The notes under the pieces were generated by a model. That model was given only the letters and a program-made list of their open reading frames with translations, did no database searches and was not told where the DNA came from. A stretch of DNA of 50,085 bases from Burkholderiales bacterium (GTDB lineage: Bacteria > Pseudomonadota > Gammaproteobacteria > Burkholderiales > Burkholderiaceae_C), in assembly GCA_947452135.1 (NCBI GenBank), contig CANGBT010000004.1, positions 1-50,085 on the forward strand, read 5' to 3'. Shown here in pieces: positions 43,401-49,937 of the stretch. The translations under genes were made by a program, and so were the position numbers. The number at the start of each line of letters is the position of its first letter. Position 1 is the stretch's first letter.

Positions 43401-45868
43401 AGGCCCGCCACGTCGAGCGTGACGCCGTCGCTGACGTCGATGCTCAGTGCCTTGGCGCTGAAGCTGCCGCCGGCCATCGTCACCGAGGCGCCCACCGTCA
43501 GCTTGCCGCCATCGGGCGGTTGCGACTCGCCTTGATTGGGCGTGAGCCGTGGCTGCGACGCGTCGAGTTGCAGCACACTGCCCGGCGCCAGCCTCAGGGC
43601 TTCTTGGATCTCGATGTTGCCGCCGGTCTGGGCCGACAAGGCGGTGAAGCCCGCATGGCCCAGCGCGGGCATGTTCAGCGTCAAGGTGTCGGCCAGACCA
43701 TCCAACGGCTCGCCCACGGCAGGCAACACCCGCGAAGCGGCATCCGATGCACTCAGCTGCAACAGACCCTGGTAGCGGAACTGGCTGGCGTAGCCCGCCG
43801 CCCGCCCGCCATACCAGCCCAGTCCGTAGTCGCCATCGGCCGGCCGGCCGAACCAGCCCCAGGCGAAACTGCCCGATTTGGGATCGTCCGCCGACACCTT
43901 GATGGTCGGCACCGGGGAGCTCACCGCGCTGTCGGAAAGCGTGCCGATTTCAAGCCTCGCGGCCAACGGGTAGGCCACACCGCCGGGATCGCGCTGGTAC
44001 ATCCCGCGCTCGACCTTGCCGCTCAGCGAGCCCTGCTGCACGATGACCGGCGCAGAGAACTGCACCATGCCCGCGCTGGCGCCCTGGCGGTAACCGGCCT
44101 GGAGGGCGGCCGCGCTGTCCGGCAGGTTGAGCACCTCGTCGTAGACCACCCCGGCCTTGGCCGCGCCGATGTCCACCAGCGTGTTGCCCAGGCGCAGCTG
44201 GCTGGTATTGACGCGACCGCCGGCCACGTCCACCCAGCCGCCGTCCACATCGATCAGGCTGCCCTTGCGCTGAACGATGGCCGAGCCCGCCACCACGCTG
44301 ACCGTTCCCCCGTTGGCATTGACCTCGCCCAAGCCGAACTGGCGCTGCTTGAGCCAGCCCGACACGTCGCCCACGGCGGTGCCCTTGCGCGCGTCGATGC
44401 GCACCTTGGATCCGTAGAGCGGCGAATCGCGCAGCGCCACGTTGTCGGCCAGTTCGGTGCCGCGCAGCTCGACCGTGACGATGTTGCTGTCCATCGCCAG
44501 CGTGGTGCCATGGCTGCCTGACACGTCGATCAACGAGCCCGCGCCCAAATCCACCCGCGAGCTGTCGGTGTGCGGGTCGGGCGGGTTGGTGCCCGGTGCC
44601 TCGGCGTACAGATGCTCGGCCAGCATCAGCACGTTGCCGCCCGGCGCCACGATCTGCGCAGCCTGGTACTTGTCGTCCGCCACCTTGGCCGACTGCAGCT
44701 CGATGTTGTTGCCGTTGAGCCGCACCAGCGAGCGGTTGAATGTGTTGGTGGCCGGAATCTTGGACGTGTCCTCAAGGTCCTCGCGCACCTCGATCACGCT
44801 GCCCGGCCCCAGCACCAGCGGCCCGGAGCGGGTGGCCACGGCACCGGTGGCGTTCGGCACGGCCTGATCGCGCGCCAGCAGGTAGACCGAGCCGTTGAGG
44901 TTGACCGACGTGCTGGCCGACACACGGCCGTTCTGGTTGACCGCGTAGCCGATCATCGTGGCATTGCCGTGGTCCACGTCGATGCGGCCGGTTGTGGCGT
45001 TTTCGGCGGTCCCGTTGCCACCGGCCAGCAGTCCCACGGCCTGATCGTTGCTGACCTCGACCAGCAGCCCGCGCAGGCTGGTGCCGGTCTCGGAAGGCCG
45101 AGGTGCGGCCAGGTAGACCTTGCTGCCCGCTGCCAGCATCACCTGGCCATCGGGCGCACGCAACGTGCCCTCGTTGCGCACCTGCGGAGCTGCCAGCAGC
45201 ACCAGTCCACCCGGTGCGGCGGTGATCAAGGCGCCACCACCGGCGTCTCCCTCGACGCGCACGGCTCCCGGAGCCGTGCCCAACGCAGGATCGGCCCCGA
45301 GCACCGGAGCGGCGCCCTGGCGCAACAGGCCGCCCACCACGCGCGACTCGTCGAACTTCAGGCTGCTGGCGATCAGGCTGTTGACGCTGACGCTGCCGGT
45401 CTTGCCGAAGACGATGCCGTTGGGGTTGTACAGATAGACGCGCCCGTTGGCGTTGAGCACGCCGTCGATCACCGTCTTGTTTTCGAAGGCACCACCCGAT
45501 ACCTTGTTGAGCAGCACCGAGGTGCTCGAAGGCTGCACGATGTTGAGCTGGGCATCGCGTCCGATGTCGAACGTGCGCCAGTCGACGATGTTGGTGGCAT
45601 CGGTCTGCGTCAGCCGGGCCGTGGTGCGACCGGTCACTGCATCGCGCACCGGCGCGCTGTAGGTCACCGGGGTGCCGGTGCGCTGGGTGTTGCCGGTGGG
45701 CAGCGCGGTGGCGCTCACCTTCTGGGCATGCGCCACCTCGGTGGCCAGCAGCGCCAGCGCCACCCACAGCGCCAAGCGGCTCAGCGCCGGGCGCTGCTGC
45801 GATGTGTTGCCGCGCGTACGCCGGGCTGCCTTGGCACCCGCAGGACAGGGGGTGCGTCGCAGGTTCAT
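34403..45868 (-). CDS. Giant TpsA exoprotein, filamentous-haemagglutinin family (locus B)
   Basis: A protein of 3,821 residues from the chosen ATG at 45868; ATG at 45886, 4 bp after the tpsB2 stop, is an alternative. A long basic N-region and hydrophobic core (LALWVALALLATEVAHAQ, about 32-49) lead into a TPS domain with VDWRTFDIG and the canonical YNPNGIVFG (147-155). The body is an extended beta-helix of short repeats, many reading 'GG-I---A--I--G--L'. Near the C-terminus two tandem copies of a 26-residue helical-looking repeat interrupt the pattern (35354-35509). The end, LTVEAIGFGE, matches the tail motif of TpsA1 but continues to a basic NSKKKKR and has no cysteine. It is exported by TpsB2, encoded just upstream. 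The extreme length suggests a fibre well over 100 nm. Confidence 0.92.
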   Translation of the reverse strand: MNLRRTPCPAGAKAARRTRGNTSQQRPALSRLALWVALALLATEVAHAQKVSATALPTGNTQRTGTPVTYSAPVRDAVTGRTTARLTQTDATNIVDWRTFDIGRDAQLNIVQPSSTSVLLNKVSGGAFENKTVIDGVLNANGRVYLYNPNGIVFGKTGSVSVNSLIASSLKFDESRVVGGLLRQGAAPVLGADPALGTAPGAVRVEGDAGGGALITAAPGGLVLLAAPQVRNEGTLRAPDGQVMLAAGSKVYLAAPRPSETGTSLRGLLVEVSNDQAVGLLAGGNGTAENATTGRIDVDHGNATMIGYAVNQNGRVSASTSVNLNGSVYLLARDQAVPNATGAVATRSGPLVLGPGSVIEVREDLEDTSKIPATNTFNRSLVRLNGNNIELQSAKVADDKYQAAQIVAPGGNVLMLAEHLYAEAPGTNPPDPHTDSSRVDLGAGSLIDVSGSHGTTLAMDSNIVTVELRGTELADNVALRDSPLYGSKVRIDARKGTAVGDVSGWLKQRQFGLGEVNANGGTVSVVAGSAIVQRKGSLIDVDGGWVDVAGGRVNTSQLRLGNTLVDIGAAKAGVVYDEVLNLPDSAAALQAGYRQGASAGMVQFSAPVIVQQGSLSGKVERGMYQRDPGGVAYPLAARLEIGTLSDSAVSSPVPTIKVSADDPKSGSFAWGWFGRPADGDYGLGWYGGRAAGYASQFRYQGLLQLSASDAASRVLPAVGEPLDGLADTLTLNMPALGHAGFTALSAQTGGNIEIQEALRLAPGSVLQLDASQPRLTPNQGESQPPDGGKLTVGASVTMAGGSFSAKALSIDVSDGVTLDVAGLWTNDRALANPARDAAGNPSDPVAKAGGSVSLSAASIQLGDDVGIDVSAGAWLPATGAAVKGKAGSISMVVKPLDATAQSMNLATLGWGSDLRLSGYGFDSGGALKLVGRDVVLGDVPVAQQSIGDLRLSPAFFQQGGFTSYDVGANRDLTVAAGTSLRPMASQRVLDNDAERTHSGRPGDVTFEQLSPLAGPGLVRQSTNLTLRAAVSPAPPDGSAAAGRLRVLDGASVQLDPGASLNLRSAGQLEVYGNLNAPGGRIALGLTPFATDATVHNLWLGPAATLRADGSDARLYTNGLGVTSGELLGGGSITLGGTTDKAADGSSLLNPAYAYVVIQPGATLSASGVSTFGLAFRSGSGTTTVDHLTSAGGSIDIRSSLGMELYGRFLGAAGAGASAGSLTLALEGDTDAVFSVVKSGKPVGSTTAKAAASASTYRGTPGSADVLASGLTDGGFGRLRLRSSGALGFSLETGDQTLTASQAIVLDAPTLLADESLRTSVYKGLLKTLIADLKAADKLAGVKRTTDELAEAAAPMAWARLATSSLLQDTPATLSLQAPYVQLGDSGAAQTVYPLVVPPGEAAPRAAMAGNSVLKVDASNIDLKGHSALQGFGTAALDAAQDVRLVGVAWSDAQTGHFDGTQRGSLWMKGALDLTSAQVLPTTLSDFTFAVGGSDMDDSGRLSFTANGLTPQAPLSAGGSITAWAPHIVQAGRLVAPFGSITLGNTDVAVSDILTLDLRYAAGSLTSVAGQGPVPLGSVSNGSVPTASNWTTLLSDGTEVSIRQNPSADALTPQRALPGKSITSLAGSITTDAGSVLDLSGGGSLFAYGFTPGKGGSKDVLTNNTLGTAAPAKTTVFAIVPGYTNQLAPVDGLYGIDGGLGVGDAVWLSGAGDLKAGMYTLLPAHYALLPGAYSVTVAPGYRDMVASANRLRTDGAWLMSGHLANAADGSADPRSQGFVVAPRSVVQRQSEYTLYDAGSYFTDKAKAAGVAAPELPGDGGHVAFASQDAVNSALRLQGRVVLAAATGGLAGTADVAAPKMEITADSTTGADGVVALSAGQLADWHARALTLGALHETVDGHEQLDVRTSELTLSNDAAHPLSAPDVLLAASHTLRLEANAAVVAESGAAGPSADLLLPSSGALLRVSSGAAIGVQRGETPASGDGVLSIAAGAVVSGKGAVQMDVTGRAVNAGVIRVGAGGAFTAAAPDISLGDAIPQDVAASTLALDGLALASLSALDSISLDSRQGSITVYGSSHLGSDGTQRLTLAGSGIVAGGEDAAQAVFQSVHIVLKGSPDREVPATSASSGSLTMQGDTIALDSGRMALQGFAQATLQAASAVRAIGQGGALTADGTLTLDAPRITVAPGASGLFQTTGELHLTGAASGTDAQSALQGGGGGQLGFQAASIDAGTRIEAPSGQITMTATGAVTVNSGVLTVAGAVLQKNGAAAYGPGGSLVLQAPQINLGEQATLDVSSTAVDAGHLTINATTPDGTGSVSFGAQLRGQATPVAGLGLPAQGRFTLDADSAGAAGAFGALNQTLNDAGFTSARDFRFRHGDVAIAGHDSIVAHDFNLATDQGSITVAGDSVIDASGLAGGSIRLLAAQAADGGVSGLVTIRDRALLNASSVAPSDAGAGALGRGGQVLIGTAAAEGFATNDVNQAASLHLVGGLIDVSGAPVAGGAVRRDGRVTLRAPRVAAGSDVAVAVLDTTISPGATTVIEAVQVYRASTVSEQADSATHLDATTRGQMYIDAQAFGSRQAAVAARLQRNDVAVRAGVEIRSDDDLSVSVNEFATNAADRGWDLNAWHFDGQPVNLTLRAAGNLTVAGSISDGFVKPGDSRLAMPLWALAGGASADLQLAAGADLRAANPTAVRSADQLAAGQGNLTLDFAARTPVPADGTAMKEAGSTRIVTPNGNAPVTSTDAPVAVVRTGTGRIDVAAAHDITLGLAKVYVSAAPDETLDQPLIYDSRNSDFTFSQTLYGASLYTAGAPLAPDAKVVAPRNALNTHYGATKGTLAPATFTDGGGPITVKAGRDIVGPQSNSANWYTRNWDGIEADPGDPEAKPPVAGTPAVPGSIAPLPRVVPQMVNNWLFRQGRSTTAADGSVVFETLADQTTTLNTAWWVRPDYFDQGIATLGGGDVTVTAGRSISNLSVSAAGSGQVAVAGTAATEHGGGDLNVRSGGDIAGGVFYVQKGDLSLRADGSVTAGGLASASQLGGTQTFAPVLALGDATAKVVAGRTLALATAYNPTMTEQSINNLPGAPDPLYAPNGNWDPSYAEKAAFRTTYAQFSNFSTYGAASSLALTALGGDVRLSADTAALADAGRGEIPNRFQNQSSAGSFANLYALLPSTMLAAAMGGDVVLANGVTLSPAELGQLDLLASGSIRLNNGSTGPLRMLDNSPAGMSTAAAPRVLSKADTEILGGTSTALEAHASSGLHSADVVAVRLTAVNGDVQGDASAASSLALPKAALITAGRDIVDLGFRIQQLAAGDETVLLAGRDVVDTTQSNGQGGFPSVVSHVLGGPGQLTISAARHVDLGNGNGVVTRGNLDNVYLPDSGAAIRVVAGSAPPDYKSFEAFARAYGSAADLASAADLAALGTFVSAQGGVVDVAALDAFVRAQGQALPAMATAAQVWAGFQALPAAQQSTYMEQHPALASQAWTAFRALPGDAQSQYLSGHPELAARVNLRADAVAGELARKDEGQLDTRFFALLVETGNAGRKSDEGKVIDDSLRSFDALIASLFPQAAASHGGDISNFGSQFKTEQGGAVTLYAPAGSVFAGLTAGNSQKPSEADTGIFTVRGGAVSGLVRDDFLVNKGRVFTLGGGDITLVSQRANIDAGKGAKTAASAPPPLITVDKDGRVSVDVASSISGSGIATLKTRADAEPGDVYAIAPRGVFDAGDAGVRSSGSVQVVAPVVRNADNISAGGSIAGAQVSVAAPSLGAIAAPASASQKTDDTAKAAANPNGAAASSLVLTVEAIGFGEADDDSSDGPNSKKKKR
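35354..35509 (-). repeat. Two tandem 26-residue repeats within TpsA2
   Basis: VWAGFQALPAAQQSTYMEQH followed by PALASQ, and AWTAFRALPGDAQSQYLSGH followed by PELAAR, are adjacent 78-bp units. They share W-x-x-F-x-ALP, QS-x-Y, HP-x-LA. They look helical, unlike the surrounding beta-helix. Confidence 0.75.
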
Positions 45869-45890
45869 GGTGTCTCGAAGGTCCATGGTG

Positions 45891-47522
45891 TCAGTAGGCC
45901 CACAGGGCGCGCGCATGCAAGCGCAGATCGCCCGAACGCGTGGTGTCTGCGGCCACCAGGGCCCGCGCGAGATCAGCTTCAAAGCTCAGGCCCGACGGCG
46001 CGGAAAGACGCAAGCCCAGGCCCGCACCACGCAGCGAGTTGAAGCGCGGTTGCGGTGCAACCGCCTCCAGGGTCCTCAAACGCGCCAGGTCCACGAACAC
46101 CAGGCCGCCCAGCCGCCAGTCGGAAGACGCGGCGCCGAGCGACACACGCGGCGTGCGCAGCTCGAACGTGGTGCGCACGCCGATATCGCCGGACAGTTCG
46201 CCTTCACGGTAGCCGCGCACACTGTCGGCGCCACCGGCCACCATCTGCTCGGTGGGCACCAGCGGGCCGGTGCTTTGCTGCAAGTCGAGCTTGGCGTACA
46301 GCGACCAGCGGCCCAGCGGCTCGGTGTGCGCCAGACCGCCGCGCACCGACAGGAAGTTGGCCGACGCACCCACGCGCTTGGCGGAGAACCTGGCGTCGGT
46401 ATTGCCCAGCAGGCCGCGCACCCCGGTGGTCAGCGTCAGGTCCAGTGCGCTGAGGCGCTCGCCAGCCATCAGGCTGCCGTTGTAGCTGGCCACCAGTGGC
46501 ACATAACTGATGGGCGAATCGCTGCTGCCGCCGCCGCGCACCTTCACGGTTTGCGCAATGTCCTTGTAGTCCAGCCCGGCGGACACGGTCTGCGGCATGT
46601 CGGTGCCCGCACCGAAGGTCGAACTCAGGCGCAGCCCCGCGGTGTCGGAATTGCCCAGCAAGCCCAGCCCCGGCGCATTGGCCAGGCTGGCGAACTGGCT
46701 GCGCGAATGCACGGCGTACAGCGACAGCACCGAGTCGATGGGCTCGACCGGCAGGGTGTAGCTCAGCGAGGCCACGCGGGCATCGCTGGGCCGCTCGGGC
46801 GCGGCCTGCAGCGTCAACGACACGCTGTGATGGCGCTGCCAGAGGTTGTCGTAGCGCAGCGACGTCGACAGCCGCGTCGCGGTGGTGTTGGGCGTTTGGC
46901 GGTTGTTGACCTCGACGCTGCCATGCAACGGCAGTTGGTCGTCCACATCGAGCTGCACCTCGACAGTTCCGGGCAAGGCGCCCGCCTTGAGCACCGGCGT
47001 GATGCGGGCATCTGCCGTGCGGTTCAACGCGGCCACCTGGGCTTGCAGCACCGGGAAGTTGGGCACCTTGCCCTCGGCGAGCTCGGGCACGGCGGCCTTG
47101 ACCGAACTGGGCAACGTGTACTCGGCGCCGTTGACGCGCAGGCGATCCACCTCGCCTTCGACCACCTTGAGGGCCACTTCGCCCGTGTCGACGGCCTGCT
47201 CGGGGATCGACACCGCCACCGTCAGGTAACCCGCCTTTTGGTAGGCCTTTTCGAGCGCGGCGCGGGCGCCTTCCACATCGCGCAGCGTCTTGCCTTCACC
47301 GAGGTAAGGGGTGACGGCGAGCTCGATCGCCAACGCGCTGAGCACGCTGTTGCCACCGACCACGTACTGGTAGATGTCAAACCGCGGCAGCCCCTGATCT
47401 GCTGCCGGCGCAGCAACGTCTGCGGCCACGGTGGTGGTGGCCGCGGCCATGCCCGTCAGCAGGCACAAGGCTGCCGCCAGGAAGGCGCGCCTGAATGGCG
47501 TGAGCGCGTTGAGAGTCATCAT
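45891..47522 (-). CDS. TpsB outer-membrane transporter of two-partner secretion (locus B)
   Basis: A 543-residue FhaC/ShlB-type transporter. The signal peptide lies at about 1-34. The first POTRA starts FDIYQYVVGGNSVLSALAIE and contains GYLTVAVSIPEQ; the second POTRA starts about residue 120. A beta-barrel follows, with the VRGY motif at 435-438 (GGADSVRGYREG) and terminal aromatic WAY. I chose the ATG at 47522; a TTG at 47537 would add five residues. The tpsA2 gene follows within a few bases, the usual TpsB-TpsA pairing. It is the first gene of the locus B operon: the terminator of the upstream PstS-like gene lies between them, so a promoter is expected in 47523-47656, though I cannot place it securely. 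Confidence 0.93.
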   Translation of the reverse strand: MMTLNALTPFRRAFLAAALCLLTGMAAATTTVAADVAAPAADQGLPRFDIYQYVVGGNSVLSALAIELAVTPYLGEGKTLRDVEGARAALEKAYQKAGYLTVAVSIPEQAVDTGEVALKVVEGEVDRLRVNGAEYTLPSSVKAAVPELAEGKVPNFPVLQAQVAALNRTADARITPVLKAGALPGTVEVQLDVDDQLPLHGSVEVNNRQTPNTTATRLSTSLRYDNLWQRHHSVSLTLQAAPERPSDARVASLSYTLPVEPIDSVLSLYAVHSRSQFASLANAPGLGLLGNSDTAGLRLSSTFGAGTDMPQTVSAGLDYKDIAQTVKVRGGGSSDSPISYVPLVASYNGSLMAGERLSALDLTLTTGVRGLLGNTDARFSAKRVGASANFLSVRGGLAHTEPLGRWSLYAKLDLQQSTGPLVPTEQMVAGGADSVRGYREGELSGDIGVRTTFELRTPRVSLGAASSDWRLGGLVFVDLARLRTLEAVAPQPRFNSLRGAGLGLRLSAPSGLSFEADLARALVAADTTRSGDLRLHARALWAY

Positions 47523-47656
47523 GTCCGCATCATCCAAGCGCGCTGTGACGCAATCATTAAAAAACGTAAAGTGCGTTGTTTGAATTTGAACTGTTCGTTT
47601 CGATCCAACTGATCAGATGACATGGTTCTGTTCAGTGGCTGTCACGAACGGCCGCC

Positions 47657-47686
47657 AAAAAAAACGGCCCCTCGAGAGGGGCCGTT
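47657..47686 (-). terminator. Strong intrinsic terminator after the second PstS-like gene
   Basis: On the minus strand an 11-bp perfect stem (AACGGCCCCTC/GAGGGGCCGTT, 2-base centre) is followed by eight Ts (47664-47657). It ends the transcript of the gene at 47730-49274 and separates it from tpsB2. Confidence 0.92.
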
Positions 47687-47729
47687 GAGCACATCTGCGC
47701 AAAGCCGGGCAGGAGGGCCCGGCTGCCGA

Positions 47730-49274
47730 TCACAGCTTGGTGATGGGCGAGCAGTTGTTGGTCTTGCCGTTCGAGTCCACGCGGCTGTACTTGGCCTGCT
47801 TGGCGGCAACGGCATTCGAGGCAGCCGAGTCGAGGTAGGCAATGCCGGCCAGGTCGGTCAGCGCCGACGACTTGAAGCCGTCGAGTACTGCGAGCACCGC
47901 GGCCTTCTTGGCAGCATCCTTCATGGCCGTGAGGTACATGCCCTGCATCACATAGGCGAACGGGTAAGCGCCGTTGGCGATCTGTGCACGGGTGGCCGTG
48001 GCGGACATGTAGGACGTGCCGTCAAAGTTCGGGCTCACGCCGTCGATCTTCACGAAGCGGCCGTAGATGTTGGTCTTGCCACCACTGCCCGTGCCCAGCA
48101 CGCCGATGGCGTAGTCTGTCGACGAACCGATGGCCGCCTTGGCGGTGGTGCTGGTCACATTGGCCTGCACGTCCAGAACGTTGGCCACGTCATCGGTGAC
48201 GTCGGTGCGGATGGCCAGGCCACCCAGCAAGCCGCCGGCCTTGGCCACGTTGGCGTCGATGGACTTGGCCACACCGGCCTCGTCGTTGCCGCCGCACTGG
48301 CCGTTCACGAAGAACATGTTGGACGCGGCTTGGGTGCCCGAGAAGTCGTCACGACGTGCCAGTTTCAGCAAGCCGGTCAGGCTGGGGTCGGCGGTCAGAT
48401 CGGCCAGCGTGGCGATCTTGCCGCCTTCGGCCACCAGGCTGGCGTAGTCAGCGCGGCTGAGGCTCGGCTGGCAGGCAGCGGTGTCGATGCCGGTGGTGCT
48501 GCAGGTGTCAGCCAAGCCATTCTTCTTTTGCAGGGCGATGTACAGCGGCTGGCTCACGGCAACACCGAAAGACTGCAAGAACAGCGGAACTTGCGTCAGC
48601 GTCGAGATTTTGCCGGTGGCGGCAGGGTACAGGGCATACAGCTCTTCAGCGCGCACGTCGCTCAGGGCCATGTCGGCCGTTTGCGTGGTGTGCGAGTTGC
48701 AAGCGACCAGCGTCGTCGTGGAGGTCACGCCGGTGGCTGCGGTGCCGCAGAACGTGTTCTTCATCGTGCCGCCAGGGGTGGTGGCATCCTTGGCAGGGCC
48801 GACGAATGCCACGTCGGCTTCAGCAACGGCCTTCTTCGGGTCGGTCTGGTCGGCCAGCTTGGGCGTCTTGGCCAGCAGTTGCGACACGCCACCGGCGGAG
48901 CCGTTGTTGGCGTTGTAGACCACATAGATCAGCGAGCCAGCTGGGTAGCCGTTGGTCACCGACTTGGTCTTGCCCAAGTAAGCCTTGACACCAGCCTTGG
49001 TCGGAGATGCGTTGTCCTGAATCAGGATCGGGGTCATGGCGGCCGTGTCGAACAGCGTGGCGTTCAGCACGGTCAGCAGGTTGCCCTGCTGGGTCGACGC
49101 ACCGCCGACGAACAGCGTGGCGACAGGGGCGCAGTTGGCGACCAGTGCTTCGGCAGCAGCAGCGTCGGCGATGGGAGCCGTGCAGGCAGCGGTCACCAGG
49201 TTGCCAGCGGCGTGCGAGGCCATCGAGCACATGGCGATGGCAGCGGCAGAGATCAGGCGAAGTTTCAGGTTCAT
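47730..49274 (-). CDS. Secreted PstS-like (type 2 periplasmic-binding fold) protein of unknown role, locus B
   Basis: A 514-residue protein with signal peptide MNLKLRLISAAAIAMCSMAS plus HAA. ATLFVGGASTQQGNL at the start of the mature domain and LARRDDFSGTQAASN in the second half mirror the ISGAS and R-D-x-SGT blocks of PstS-type binding proteins. Similar blocks occur in the 490-residue protein at 14836-16308. Several paired cysteines suggest disulfides. I chose the ATG at 49274, preceded by GAGGATTCC; the open frame further upstream encodes no signal-like sequence. It is transcribed alone, with its own terminator, from a long structured leader. No ABC permease is nearby. Ligand and role are unknown; its position just before tpsB2 parallels the position of its homologue before tpsA1. 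Confidence 0.6.
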   Translation of the reverse strand: MNLKLRLISAAAIAMCSMASHAAGNLVTAACTAPIADAAAAEALVANCAPVATLFVGGASTQQGNLLTVLNATLFDTAAMTPILIQDNASPTKAGVKAYLGKTKSVTNGYPAGSLIYVVYNANNGSAGGVSQLLAKTPKLADQTDPKKAVAEADVAFVGPAKDATTPGGTMKNTFCGTAATGVTSTTTLVACNSHTTQTADMALSDVRAEELYALYPAATGKISTLTQVPLFLQSFGVAVSQPLYIALQKKNGLADTCSTTGIDTAACQPSLSRADYASLVAEGGKIATLADLTADPSLTGLLKLARRDDFSGTQAASNMFFVNGQCGGNDEAGVAKSIDANVAKAGGLLGGLAIRTDVTDDVANVLDVQANVTSTTAKAAIGSSTDYAIGVLGTGSGGKTNIYGRFVKIDGVSPNFDGTSYMSATATRAQIANGAYPFAYVMQGMYLTAMKDAAKKAAVLAVLDGFKSSALTDLAGIAYLDSAASNAVAAKQAKYSRVDSNGKTNNCSPITKL

Positions 49275-49583
49275 GGAATCCTCATGAGAGTTGAATTGGA
49301 AAAATCTGCCGGTGCGCTGCCGCCGAATGCCCTCGGCGGCAGCCCTGTCGCGATCACCACCCTCTCGCCCAGGGTGGTTGCCGCGCCGGCAGTCAGGAAC
49401 CAGAGCAGGTGCAGCTTGCTGCCTTAACACTGTTCAAGTTTTTTACTGACTTCGAGTAGTTTGATTACTCAATGCGACATTTCGATGTGGTGTACGGCGC
49501 CGTGGTTGAGCGCACAGGCACAAACGCGTTGGTCCATGCGGATCAAAGCCGGCCGCACACGCCCCATCCACCCGAGCGAAAAC
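49275..49583 (-). promoter_or_regulatory. Long leader and promoter region of the second PstS-like gene
   Basis: About 300 bp without a gene. Two perfect hairpins (49317-49378) lie nearest the gene. Further upstream is an AT-richer stretch (about 49430-49475) that probably contains the promoter, but no convincing -35/-10 pair can be chosen. Nothing else is recognised. Confidence 0.45.
49317..49378 (-). promoter_or_regulatory. Two-hairpin 5' leader
   Basis: Reading on the minus strand, a stem of 8 bp (ACCACCCT/AGGGTGGT, 7-base loop, 49356-49378) is followed by a 10-bp perfect stem (CTGCCGCCGA/TCGGCGGCAG, 6-base loop, 49317-49342). Then comes a TTTTT run (49308-49304) before the Shine-Dalgarno. 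This could be an attenuator or an mRNA-stabilising leader; no known riboswitch is recognised. Confidence 0.4.
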
Positions 49584-49608
49584 AAAAAAGCCACCCGCAT
49601 GGGGTGGC
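49584..49608 (-). terminator. Intrinsic terminator after the beta-barrel gene
   Basis: A 7-bp stem GCCACCC/GGGTGGC with a 5-base loop is followed on the minus strand by six Ts (49589-49584). It terminates the outer-membrane protein gene ending at 49642. Confidence 0.88.
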
Positions 49609-49613
49609 CCTAT

Positions 49614-49643
49614 GAGACAAGCCGCCTCGCGGCGGCTTGTCTC
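49614..49643 (-). repeat. 13-bp perfect hairpin overlapping the stop codon of the beta-barrel gene
   Basis: GAGACAAGCCGCC and GGCGGCTTGTCTC flank a 4-base loop. The stem begins within the TGA stop of the barrel gene and precedes the terminator at 49584-49608. It may block 3' exonucleases or act as a first terminator arm. Confidence 0.7.
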
Positions 49644-49937
49644 AGAACTTGTAACCAATACTCAGCGACGGGCCGCTCAACTCGAGGCCTTTGCGGTCGT
49701 AATACCGCATGTAATCCACCTGCGCATACACCTGCTCGGTGAGTGAGTAACTGACGCCGGCGCCGAAAGAAAAATCCCCCTTGCTCCGACTCATGGACAT
49801 GTCGCCCACCTTGGCTTTTGCTCTCGCATCCGTGTAACCCAGACGCACAAAAATCTCGGCATCTCCAAGGTTGAACTTGGGTTTGGCATAGATCCCGAAT
49901 GCACGGGTCAGGTTGACCTGCCCCCGTACGCCGTACC
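49642..49937 (-). pseudogene. 3' fragment of an outer-membrane beta-barrel protein gene, interrupted by an IS3-family element
   Basis: The last 98 or so codons of a small barrel protein of the OmpA/opacity-like type are present. They read RYGVRGQVNLTRAFGIYAKP, then FVRLGYTDARA, FSFGAGVSYSLTEQVYAQVD, and end in LSIGYKF with the C-terminal Phe needed for barrel insertion. The coding frame runs straight into the IS end at 49938 and then meets a stop inside the element, so the gene has lost its 5' part and signal peptide here. The missing half should lie on the other side of the element, outside the window. The intact 3' terminator suggests a recent disruption. GTG at 49848 could not produce a functional barrel. 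Confidence 0.75.

Noticed and set aside
3961-45868. CRISPR-like or other short regular DNA repeats within the two tpsA genes.
   Set aside because: The repetition is at protein level with variable spacing and degenerate sequence. No exact direct repeats with unique spacers were found.
49451-49472. A GAGTA/TACTC inverted repeat in the promoter region of the second PstS-like gene.
   Set aside because: Only five perfect base pairs around a 7-base spacer, with mismatches outside. This is too weak to call an operator.
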